Assembly (NCBI GenBank): GCA_013397845.1
Contig: VZTG01009080.1
Location: 186,001-250,000 of the forward strand
Direction: 5' to 3'
Length of the DNA: 64,000 nt
Source of the DNA: Melanocharis versteri
Taxonomy: Eukaryota > Chordata > Aves > Passeriformes > Melanocharitidae
Position numbers and translations under genes: made by a program. This document shows positions 1 through 10,812 of this stretch, one piece after another (the stretch's first letter is position 1; each line of letters begins with the position of its first letter). Below the pieces are notes generated by a model. The model saw only the letters and a list, made by a program, of their open reading frames with translations. It ran no database searches and was not told where the DNA came from.

Positions 1-2240
1 TCACACAAAGATGATGTGAAAATGAATCAAAATGAATCACTCAATGTTTGTAATGCATTCAGATGTTGTGATGAGCGCTGTAGGAAAACCCACAAGCAAA
101 TGAATAATTCATTGTTCAAATCAGGCTTTGAACAGTACGTGGTAAACAAGACATGGGACTTCACATTGAATAGTAAGAGTAAGGCCAAATAATTAATGAT
201 CAACTTGTTCAACTATCACTGTTCATTCTGAGTGTTGAAAGGGAATGGCATCTTGTGGAAAGAGTGTGGTCATGTCCTAAGGGATTGGATGTTGGTATAT
301 GATGGGAAAGAATAATAAAGAAAAATAGTTTATGTTTTTTTTTTCTTTTGTTCTTTCAGTGAACTTTAGTATTAGTTATGATGTGTGTTTTGGAGCAAAG
401 ATGAAGTGTGTTAAGCTTCCTAAATGGCCCAATTTTAAGTTTGTGTATCTTCCTTTACAAAGATGTGATAGTATTGGAGAATCCTAATGTCTTCTTTAAT
501 TCTGTTTCCATAGTTTCCTGCCACCCAGTGAACCCCTTTGGTCTTTGGTGTTCAAGCATCAAATGAAGGGTGTAACACCTTCTCTGGACACTGTGGTACA
601 GCCTCTGGATATATTTTTTTAGTTTGGGTTTTATATCTTGATATGAAATTATTTTAAGAGCAGCTAATGGAAGAGGAAAGTTAAACTTTCTCCTATGTAC
701 TGGCTGCAAGATAAAAGTTTCATTTTGATGGAATCTCAGGTTCTGGAATAGCTTGTTCCTGTGTTCAACCTTTTGACCATGATAGCTCTGAATGTTTACA
801 TTTTGAGAGTGAAAAAGAAAACTGAGGGAGGTATTTGCAGCTACACTACACAAAAATATGTCAATAATTCAGGCTGACTAATAGCTCGTCTAGTAACCAA
901 AGTCACCTGCAATTTTTTATAGTCCTAGAGCATAAGCTGTCCAGAACATATAATCAATTCCACTCTGCAGATGGAACTGATGTTTCTTTTCCCAGGCATC
1001 TCCTTCCTACTTCCCTAAGATGAATCTTTAAAAATCAATTCCGTAATTTGATCAGTTTAAAATCCTGAATATGCTGAGGTAATTATACCAAACTTGTAGC
1101 ATTTCACTGCTTCCAGTGACAAATCTATTGGCAATGCAGCATTAAAAATAAACCAGAATTTCCATGAAAACTGTTATAATTCACATTTGTAATTTAAAAA
1201 TTATTATAACTGTATTTTTTTATATTTTAAGTGCAAGACCATTGACCACAGACGTGTCCAAGAGACAGCCACAGCCTGTGTTAATACAAGGACATTACTC
1301 AGTGTGAGAAATAGCAGTTATATCACACCCGCTTTTGAAAACAAAAGCAAATCATGTTTTAAAAGCAATTCTCTATTTCACAATTCTGGAACAATTTAAC
1401 AGAGTGTTACTGCTTCATAATATTTGGGCAAATTTCGAGGGCAAAGCCTACCTAATAGCCGAGTGATTGGAATGAAACACAGGATCAAACATAAAGGGAT
1501 AAATCTGCATTTTAGGATTGTAGAGAAATATGAACTTTAACTACGTTAGCAGGACGAGAAATGTAATAAAAGGAAAAAACATTCTTTCCTAGATTCCAAA
1601 GCTGACAAAGAACAGCAAACACAATTTTTGTATTTTTTTTTACTATGACGTATGTAAACAGAAAACTTGCAAAGTATGAACTCATCTTCTGCAAAGATGG
1701 GCCAAATTATCACACCTATACGTCAATACATTCAGGGAGTTCTAAATGTAGTTTCACTGGCCTTTTATGAGAGATGAGTTTTGAATGTTAACTGGTATTT
1801 GCTTCTGTCTTTGTCAGCATTTTCTTAAGGTCCTGCATAATTTTTAATCTGATTTCATAGTAAATCCAATACCTCATCAACCTCACAGCCAAAATCTCAC
1901 AGAGGTGGATTTCTCAAGTTTGCAGGTATTGGAAACTTAAAATGAGACCTGTAACTTGGAGACAGAAGCTGGTGAGTGTAGGTAACTGAAGTAGTGTGCG
2001 AATCTGCTGGTGTCAATCAGGCTCTGAGCTGGCAACTACTGAGTTAGTTCTTTGCATGTTTTGCCCAGGAATCTCAAAGCCTGTTATACCCAATAAATTA
2101 CTCTTGTCCACAATGTGGAAGATGTATGTAAATTACTATGGGCTTATTTTAAGCCTGTGCAAATGGAAACATAAATCAGCTTGGTTTACACTGCATGCAG
2201 AAGTGGTGTCAGGAACAGAAACCAAAGGTCTTCTTTCTCC
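1..2240. other. Non-coding AT-rich sequence, no gene recognised
   Basis: No family, splice-bounded exon or RNA gene was recognised here. The longest open frame is a minus-strand one of 132 codons at 455-853, rich in Lys, His, Leu and Gln with no motif I know. A frame of that length is expected by chance somewhere in 64 kb of AT-rich DNA. A short tandem of an AATGAATCA unit lies near positions 21-40. The rest is AT-rich with short homopolymer runs, as in avian introns or intergenic DNA. Confidence 0.6.
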
Positions 2241-2241
2241 T

Positions 2242-2259
2242 CTGGGTCAGCTGACCCAG
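2242..2259. promoter_or_regulatory. Perfect 18-bp palindrome, nuclear-receptor IR2-like with central E-box
   Basis: The 18 bases are exactly self-complementary (CTGGGTCAG followed by its reverse complement). They contain two inverted GGGTCA half-sites separated by GC, the arrangement of a nuclear-receptor inverted repeat with a two-base spacer. The centre is CAGCTG, an E-box. The palindrome itself is read directly from the sequence. Receptor or bHLH binding is an inference from consensus sites only, since short palindromes also occur by chance. Confidence 0.35.
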
Positions 2260-2344
2260 GAGTGTGAGAAAGCTCATTCATGTGCACAGAATTCTGCCTG
2301 CTGTCAAAACTACTTCAGTCTTTAGCCTACTTCCCAAAGAAAAC

Positions 2345-2405
2345 AAGACTTTTTCTTTTTTTATTTTTTTTCTCTCTCCTTTTTTTTCTTTTTTTCTCTC
2401 CCTCC
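2345..2405. repeat. Pyrimidine-rich low-complexity tract
   Basis: A run of about 60 bases made almost wholly of T and C, with several T homopolymers and CTCT stretches. It resembles degenerate polypyrimidine simple sequence. Such a tract can look like a splice-acceptor pyrimidine stretch, but no AG followed by a recognisable exon was found next to it. Confidence 0.75.
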
Positions 2406-5400
2406 ACACATCTTCTGCCCCATCCCTTCACCCAATAACCTTTGATTGTCTTGGCCATAGGAGGTTTGGGCAGAGTTGGAAGGGGAAAGCAATAAAAATG
2501 TTATGAAACATGGGACTGGCTAGAAGAGGAAGATCAGTCAGTCCTTTCTGAGAGATGTGTGAGCCTACCAGGTCTGTGCTCTGTCTGGCCTGAGAGCTTG
2601 GCTGAACCTCTTGAACCGTGGCTCAGGCTTTGCCATAGCAGGGCTGCCTCTGTGCCCAGCTGGGAGTTAGCTGGTGGAGGAGGGATGTGCGGAACCTTGT
2701 TGAAATGGTGTCACTGGAGTAAGGGTTGCTGGGAGTTGTAATTGGCCATAAATGAGAGAAGCCTAGGTTTTATTACTGGCACTGTTTGCAGAAGAACTTG
2801 GAGCAATTCTTTCTGCCTGTAAGAACACATTTAGCCTACTTGGGAATGTACTGTTATAATTTTGATCAGCTTGGCAATTAAAAAAGGCATTTCATTTCCA
2901 ACTAGAGTTGATAAAGCAGAAACTTATTTAAAATATTGAACTCTAAGCTCCTTCAAGGGAGTGTTTCTTCAAATAAATATATAACAGCATCTCAAACTCC
3001 AAGAGGTTGTTGTTTTGGTTTTTTTTTTTTAATCTTCTAAGTAAGTGTTCTTTGCAGTTATGTCTTTCATCTCATGGGAACTGTCTGCTCCTTGTTTTAA
3101 TCCCAAAACATCATCAAAGTCAGTGGGAAAGAAGAGGAAAAAAATAGTATCTGCAAACTCCAAAATAAAAGCTTAGTATATTGTGATTGAGCTGGGCAAA
3201 ATCCTATCCTGGTAGTTTTAGACTCTGTATAGGGAATTTTCAGAGTTGGAACTTTTAACTGCATTGGTATATGGACACAGAATTATTCTTTTCACCAAGA
3301 ACCACGCACGTGAAATGTGTGAGGAACATATGGAGTGATGTTTAATTTTGTTATCCTTTGGAGTACAACATTGTAGCTATTTAGTGTAGAAGGAAATCAG
3401 AAATGTGTATTGGAAACATCTCCCCAGTCTGTTTGGAAGAGAAAAATTGAGACTGTTGTCCTTCTGCTCCCCCTGGAAAATCTGCTAACTTGATATTCTG
3501 TAGTCTGAGCGAGCTCTCAAGGTCATCAAGTTTTTTGAAGCCTGTGGCCTTAGTATTCCTACAGATAATAGCATCAGGCCCATTATCTCATGCTCTTCAA
3601 TTTTGTTTTGGCTTCCTGCAATTTACATCCCATTGTCCACTGATATTTTCTGCGTTCTTTTAAAGTAAAATCAAATAACACTTCCTATGTTGGCTCTGGA
3701 CTTAATAAAGATCAGACATGCAGCATTTGGGACTCTTAAAATAACACGTTTTAATACAAAGATGTGAGATATCTTTTGAAATCTGTTGTGGATGTTTATT
3801 TCCTGCTGGGCTTAATTTAGGAATCTAGTGCTAGCATTAAACCAAGGGGAAAAATGTTTGCTCTTTCATCTGTGTGCCACATCCCATCCAAAATCACTAA
3901 CAGCTCCTTTAAATTTCTGATCTTTGTCCCCTGCTGGATGTGCATAATGCACATGCCTGTCTGACACGTGAGACAGCCAGAGCCTTAAGAAAAAGAAATG
4001 AAATTGCTAAGCTTATGCTTCTTGTCTTAGGCCTCATAATCATCTACATTTTGGGAGAATGACAAGCGTCCAAATCTGTTTTGATTTATTAAAGATGCAG
4101 CTTTTTCTTTTTTTGAAGAAACCTCTTTCTTACCAAGTCAAAAGTCCTGATCTTATTGGAAAAACAAAACACAGGTAAAAATACTTGAGGAACAAATACC
4201 TTCCCCATATCAGCGGACTATTTTCCTTTCTTTAATACTGCCTTTGAATACAAAAGTAAATACTTTCAGGCGGGTCACCTTAAAAGTACAAAATTTACTA
4301 AGGTCAAACTTGAATGTGAATCTGTCTTTAACACCTGGCCAAAAGCTCATTATGTAGGTGTACACCATAACACGCAGAAGAACTTCTGGTTTTGTGCAAG
4401 CTGGTATGAAACTGTGTGGCTTCAGACATTCAACTGCATAAATCACATCAAAGAGCTGGGATCAGAGTTTAAAAGAAGTTTTCACTTTCTGTTTGATAAA
4501 AGTCTATCTTTGTTTGAAAAATCATCTTGGGCCCATTGTGCTATAATAGAGATTACATATGAAAAAAGTGTTTTAAAAGAAAGTTATTAAGTTGTAAAAT
4601 GTAACATTGAAAAGTTTGATGCTAGAATCAGTATTGGTTCTGTAATCTCAATGGATACGTTGTATGTAGGCATTATGATACAGATTTTAATTATATGCTT
4701 GCATCTTTTTTCTCTGTAGTTTCTCTGCCTCATTTACATAAACATCTCTTCTCACCTCTCCCTCCCCTCAAAGAGAAAGCCACTCTTTAAACTGACAAGC
4801 TATTTGATGTTTTGTTTTCCCTTTATGCAGTATAAGAGCAAACTGCACTAACTGTATGCTGTTCCAGCCCTGATATGAGGGCAAAATAATTAATTCTTTC
4901 CTGCAATTCTCTGTGGTACTTCACCAATTGAGGAGCAGAGTGATCCTCTACAACATAACAGCAGCTTTTTAGTTGCAATTGCAAGGAAAGCCCTGCGAGC
5001 ACAAACTTACAGAATTTATGTATTGAAATTTAAGTTATTTTTACAAAGTGTCTGTGCACAGATTTAAATTTTCTACCAGGTAGAGAGATCTGAGAAGATT
5101 CTGAGTTAAAAAAATTTAAAAATATAGAAAGAAAAAGCAGGCATGTTCATAACTGACAGGAATGTTGCCAGTTCCTGATCCAAAGCAAGTGTCTTTAAAG
5201 GCTTCCCAAAGGAAAGGCTGCCAGGATTTTACAGTGTGTATTCTTCAATTCATTTGTTTGTGAAAACTGAAGTTTATGTTTAGAAAAGGAAAATTTCAGG
5301 CCAAACAGTTTAATTTGCTGGAAAATAGGTCTTTGAAAGTAAAAATATCTGACCCACTTGGTAATCGAGGGTGCTGTTTTGCTAAAAGTATTAGTTTTGT

Positions 5401-5592
5401 AAAAGACTAAGAAAGTGTACTAAACTTTGATTTTCTTCAAAATGTTCTGTTGTTAGCATATTCAGAATATTCTGCACATAGTGGGCAATAATCAGCTGTG
5501 CTATGCCAGTAAGAGTATGCTGGTCAGATATGCCTTGGGTCTGATCTGCCTTCTGTATTTCAGATTCCTGTCAGTGCCTTATATAATGGCAG
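2406..5592. other. Non-coding sequence, no gene recognised
   Basis: A locally G-rich patch at about 2560-2750 carries a 60-codon chance open frame. A T run lies near 3019-3030 and a CT-rich stretch near 4705-4790. The other frames here, for example 78 codons on the minus strand at 4210-4446, match no family I recognise. No CR1 remnant, tRNA or conserved exon was seen. Confidence 0.6.
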
Positions 5593-5613
5593 TTTTTATT
5601 TTTTTTTTTTTTT
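5593..5613 (+). repeat. Poly(T) tract
   Basis: About 20 T residues with a single interrupting A, in AT-rich sequence. Seen from the minus strand it is an A-run that could be a decayed retroposon tail, but no retroposon body is recognisable beside it. Confidence 0.7.
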
Positions 5614-5742
5614 AATGATGTTCAGTAACAGAAATAAACTAGAACTTACTCCAAGGCAGAGTGAGTGTTCATTTCTAAAATGAGATTGTTTGCTCAGTAG
5701 TCTTCAAAGCTGGCTTTGTCAAAAGGGGTAACATGATTTTTC

Positions 5743-5762
5743 AGGGTCTTTTCAAAGACCCT
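5743..5762. repeat. Short perfect inverted repeat (9-bp arms, 2-base loop)
   Basis: AGGGTCTTT at 5743-5751 is followed by a two-base spacer and its exact reverse complement at 5754-5762. It could form a small hairpin or cruciform. It is not followed by a T-run and there is no sign of a terminator-like role. A chance origin is plausible for arms of this length in 64 kb. Confidence 0.5.
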
Positions 5763-8700
5763 AAACTCTGGTTAACACTTCATATCAAAGGAGGAAATTA
5801 AGGAGTATTTCTTTGGAGTACGTATTTCGCTTTCTTGAGCTTTATCTATCTTCCAAAACCTTGGTATTCACCTTAAGCAAAGTGATGAAACTTGAAAGGA
5901 GCAGATATAGCTCAGCCTCAGTTAGAAGGAATTGCTCCCAAGCACCTCTCCACCTGGCACTCCTGATAAAAAGTTGTTTTAACTGTAGTGTACTCCAAAA
6001 AATCTACTCAGTGTCCTTATTTTTTGCCCCATACTGGGCACATATTACGTGACTCAGAGGTCATGGTGTGTCCCAAATGCAAGACACTGATGACTTTTTG
6101 CAGTCTCTTTGATCCATTATTTTCTTTTACTTTGTAACAGAGAGAGCTGTGTTGTAAGCACAAACCGAGGTACAGGAGAAGAAACTCAGTGACAATCGCA
6201 GGGATGTGATATTGTATCTCCCACACCATTTTGCTGACCTTATTTTGGTATACTATGTTCATCATTTATGTGAAATTGTGATTTCTCACGTTGATATTAA
6301 ATCTCATGTAGGCAGCATTTCACTCATTTGGAGGTTGGGGTAGAAAGGAAAGGCAAGCACCATCAAAGGGCTGTGTAAGAACCAGCTCTCTGTCTTAACA
6401 GAAAGCTGCCACAAAATTAAATTGTCCTGATGATGAGATGCCATTAGTACATTACCTCCAATAAGGTCTTCATTTCATCAGCTGTGTCATTACTGGTAAA
6501 AGAATGAAAATGAATGCTGAAGTGGTGCACAGGCCAACTCAAAACACGAAACAAAACTTTTTATCTTCAAAAAACCCCAAACCAGTTGCTCATAAAACAA
6601 ACCATCCCACCATACATCCTGGTATTTTCTTTGTGAAGTGTTTGTTCAATAAAAAACCTGTCCTTTTGATTGTCTTTAGAGGAAGATACACCAGCGGGAA
6701 AAGTTCTAGGCTGGTGGTAAAACTTTCAGAGATTACAAATGGATTGAAGACTTCTATGGCCAATGTTTTTATAAAAATTTGGACATTGAAGGCCTCTTCA
6801 CTGACTTTTAGTGAGAAAATATTTCTGAGCATGGTTCTGAAGAAGAGTCTTAAAAGCTAAACCATTTGGGGAGTTTTTAAAATGCTATCATCAATCTTTA
6901 TGTGCTGTAATGGGGCCAAATTTTAGGCAATGGGAACAAAGGAAGTCCTAGTTGGGTGCATTCCTGTTCTTAATTGGAGGCTATGAAAAATGCATCAAAG
7001 TGTGGAGAAAACACAAAACTTGTATTAAAACCACAAAACCAATATAAGTATCTTCTCATAAAATAGTTTTATCTTCACCTTTTTCTTTTATTTTGAGAAT
7101 GACCATAATATATAATGGGAATTTTATATGGAATTATCTTGTAATCAAGCTTCAGCATCCCATGTGTAGACGAAAATATGTGCATCTGTGTTGCTGTAGT
7201 AGTTACTCTTATTTTGCAGCATTTCCTATACAGAGAATGGGAAATATGCAGGCAAATTTAGCTCCTGTAAATGAAAAAGACTTAGTTTTAATGAGTGCTC
7301 TCTAGAGTTTTTTCATATTTTGTTCATTTGGGCATATCTGGGTTTAGTGCACATTTTCTTAACCTAAAAAAAAAAAAATCCAAAAAACCACAACCTCAAG
7401 AAAGCCACCATGAATTCTTCAGTTCAGTTTCACAGATTTTTGTATTTTTGTCCTCGTAAGGTAATTTCTTTAGCACTGGTAGTTGTTACGATGTATCTTC
7501 TCTGTTCCCGGACTTCACTTCTCGTTTGTCGGATGTGTCTTACAGAACTCCAAAGAGAGCTGAGAACATACCTGACTCTGATACAGTGATATATATATAG
7601 CCAAATATGAGCAAAATGAAGCTTGCAATGCTTATACTTCTGTATTTTACTGTGGTATTTATGTAACACTTCAGATTATTGTGCTGGCATTTCAGATATT
7701 TCAATTTCTCCCCATCACCGTTATCCTTAAAATTGTTTCTGTAGATAGTGGGCCAGAAGAAGGAGATGCAACAAAGCTTTTTATGTAATCCATGTAGCAG
7801 GGATCATCCAGATTAGGTCTCTGCAGAGAAGGTGTTTGGCTTTCAGACCTGTACTTTCTTTAAAAGTGCAAGTACAGCTCACGTTCACCTCTTGTGTGTA
7901 ACGAAATACTCAAGTTTTACAGTTCATGTGCAGGAACTGTCTGTGTAGGTGTCTCTGATACTTCAAGGCTGGTTTGTAACCTGCTGGCTCTGGCATGGTT
8001 TTGTCCATTTAAAAATAAATTCTGATTTTTTTTTTTTTTAATTTTTTTATCACTAAATATAATTTGCATGAAAATTTTTGAGAAATCTGAATTCATGGCC
8101 AAATTTATGAGACTCCATGTTAAAATTCCAGATGCTTGTTATGAATGTGCTGCTAGAAGTAGGGGTGTCTATGCTGGGTTTGGTATGTGCTTTGAATGAT
8201 GTGACATTGGAGGATAAATAGAAGTCATCCTTAGATGTGCAGAGTTATTGTCGTGAGCAAAGAAATTGAATCTGTAGATTTTTGGGGCAGCTTTTGATTC
8301 TGTGCATTGCTTGTCTGGTGCTTCTCAAGCTTTTGCTTTGAAAATACAGAGATTGCGTATTTTGACCGAATGTTTTATAGATTGTGGATAAAACATTAAA
8401 TATGGTTTACTGGATGTTTGTTCTTTATTGATGTAAATTTTCTTTTCTTGATTTCTAAAACATAACATTTTTTTCTGTTATTTTTGCCTTTTCAGTAGAA
8501 AAATAGGCTTTAATAAAGAGAAACATTTGATTGCCACAAAAGAACAAATCAATTGATGCTTTTTTTTGACCTAGCTATGTGAGAAGTATTTCAAAAAGTA
8601 TCATACAAATACAAAATGAGTGAATCTGGCTGCAGCTTATTGTTTAATGGATATGAGAGAGACTTTAGGTTCAGTGTCATTAAGCAGTTTCCTTAAATGG

Positions 8701-10089
8701 GGATGTGGTTTGGAATGGTTGTTTATAAATATGCAGATGTACTTAAGCCCAATAACTGTCAAGCATTTGCAAGTTAATGAAGCGCTGCTGCACTAAGCAG
8801 TGGACAGCCAGCTGGAACTGTGGATATAGGATTTATGCTGAGGATCTCAAGGAAACTGCCATGCCATGTAAACAGAAGGTATGGCTCCTATAGACTGGCA
8901 GAGATCTTGTTCACTAGTGACACTTATTTTCTTGTATTCTGTCAGATGCACAGTAAAACCAAGTTCTTGCTCTCTCCAACGCTTCTGTTTTTTTCACAAA
9001 AAAAAACCAGTTTTGAGGACAGAAATGAATGCCCTTCTTTCTCAGATAGACAACTGGACTCATAAGGGAATAATTACAAGTCTAATTCAGCTCTTTTAAT
9101 GACATCAGCCCAATGATTCTTGGATTCAAAGTCCCGGATGAGTTCCTAAGCTTTTTAACTCTAAGCTTCTAGGCTGAAATAGTATGACTTTTAAATTTTG
9201 TTTTCATTGGAAGATCAAAGAAATGACTGCAGCATTAATTAACTGCGTGTATTTTGTTTGTGTAGCCAACTGAAGAAAGATTGTGTGTTTAATACCATTC
9301 ATTTGCTGGGTGAGATAAGGAAAGGAAAGAAGGCTGGTGTGTTGGGCCTATCGGGCTGACGAAAGCTTCTAGAAGTTGGTCATTCCATGTATGTATTCTC
9401 TAGAAGATTTTTCTGTCAGATTTCAGTCTGATAATCCTGACATGAGCTTTTCTAATGGGCTGGATTCCAGATGGATTACTTGGTGTGATTGTTTGTCTCA
9501 TCTTGCGCAGATTTTAAGCACATGAAGATTTTTTGTTTTGTACAAAAGTTACAAATATATAGTTGGGAATGTAGAGGGGAATTACATGTTTCTACATTGT
9601 TTTCTTTTTTGTAACATAATGACTTCCCCTTATAAAAGAATACAATGGGGGACTGCTGGTACCCTGTTTGCTTGACTAAAATTGTACTCCCTTGTGCCCA
9701 GTCTTTGCAACTCACTATATTGTCCTTAAGCTTTTTCTGGAGTTGGGTGCAGTGCTTGCTTTCTCCAGGTATGGGACATCTCTGCTGGTCTCTATGATAC
9801 TTCAAAGACAAGAGAGAGCAGACACACTACAAGAGCAACCTCTTCTCGCAGCACCTCTGGGTTCAGCCCATCTCTGATATCCTCACAGCTGCTGAGTTGC
9901 TGCTGTCCCAAAATGATGACTGCTTCTGCTAGACTGGGGTGTAGAGCACGACTGAATGCACATTATCAGAAAATGTCCTTGGTTTCCTCCTAGTTTCTGT
10001 TTGCTTGTACTGTAAGGGAAGGGAACCTCTTTACCAGTCACATACAAAGATGGTGCTTCTTGGTCTAGTTTGCTCAGAAATAGGACAAG
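5763..10089. other. Non-coding sequence, no gene recognised
   Basis: This stretch holds scattered open frames of 60-118 codons on both strands. The longest is a plus-strand one at 6504-6860, Lys/Ser/Thr-rich with no motif. An A-run lies at 7366-7378, a TA-rich stretch near 7590-7600 and a T-run near 8024-8048. An isolated heat-shock-factor-like TTCTAGAA site lies at 9367-9374. Nothing resembles an exon of a known gene or a recognisable transposon. Confidence 0.6.
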
Positions 10090-10570
10090 GAGTCGTGCAA
10101 AGCAGCTGCTGCGTGCTGGGGACAGAGAGCCGTGATATTTTGCCGAGGAGGAGAAATGCTGGAGGAAACTGTGCCCCCTTCTACACGTCCTTTTTGTAAT
10201 GTAAAGGGATTATTCCTTAGTTCGAAGCGGTCGTAGATCTTTGCCTGCCGGTTGGAGGCAGCACACCTGTGCGCCGGCTCCAGGGGGTGCTGGCTCTGGT
10301 TGCCTGCTGGCTGCCGGCGGCCGCTCTGATCCTGTTTCTGCGGGAACAAGTGTTGGATCAGCACACGGGATGTATTGAGAACGATAACACACAAATATTG
10401 ATTTACTGGCTACCTGAGCTATTTCTGTGGTTGCAAGCTGTCTGCCTTCAGCCGCGTGCCTAACGCTGCACGAAAGTCACAGTGCCCCTGCTCTGCCGCC
10501 TTATCCTTCTCGCTTGCAGAGTCTAAGGAGTGTATTACCACGGGGCATGTGAGAAGGTGCACCCGGGGAG
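10090..10570. promoter_or_regulatory. CpG-rich, GC-rich patch, possible CpG-island promoter or enhancer
   Basis: By eye about 20 CpG dinucleotides fall between 10223 and 10566, and more occur at 10090-10170. The surrounding kilobases have very few. GC content is clearly raised, with GCCGG and GCGGCCGC-like runs at about 10300-10325. This is the densest unmethylated-looking stretch in the first half of the window. A strong splice-acceptor-like pyrimidine tract ending in CAG lies at about 10498-10519. No TATA box or initiator stands out. Open frames of 60-106 codons cross the patch on both strands, but raised GC alone lengthens chance frames and none matches a known protein. It could be a promoter of an unannotated transcript, an enhancer or an old GC-rich exon remnant. 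Confidence 0.35.
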
Positions 10571-10782
10571 TGCCTCTGTGGGAGATACTGGTCAGCCAGA
10601 GCTTAGTCCAACCTGTTTCTTCCAGTACTACCAGTGCCAAGACTTTGTGTTACATTTGTTAACTCTGCAAACTCAGGACAAGGACTGCTGTGGTGTCTGA
10701 CATCTCCCAGAGGAGTGAGGAGCAGACAGCAGAACAGAACTGGGGAGGTGGTAATCTTGCAGTTTTACACCCCCTGTCTGTC

Positions 10783-10812
10783 CCTTCCTTCCTTCCTTCC
10801 TTTTTCTTTCTG
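10783..10812 (+). repeat. (CCTT)n microsatellite
   Basis: Four to five tandem CCTT units run into a T/C-rich tail. It is simple tetranucleotide sequence of a kind common in vertebrate genomes. Confidence 0.8.

Noticed and set aside
455..853. 132-codon minus-strand open frame with protein-like appearance
   Set aside because: Length is about what chance gives as a maximum in 64 kb of this AT-rich composition. No motif, splice context or known family was recognised.
6504..6860. 118-codon plus-strand frame
   Set aside because: The opposite strand is open over the same stretch, residue composition simply mirrors A-rich DNA, and no domain was recognised.
9361..9410. Heat-shock-element-like TTCTAGAA with nearby GAA and TTCTC..AGAA motifs
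   Set aside because: Only one pair of pentamers has correct spacing. The others are off by one base, so a functional element is not supported.
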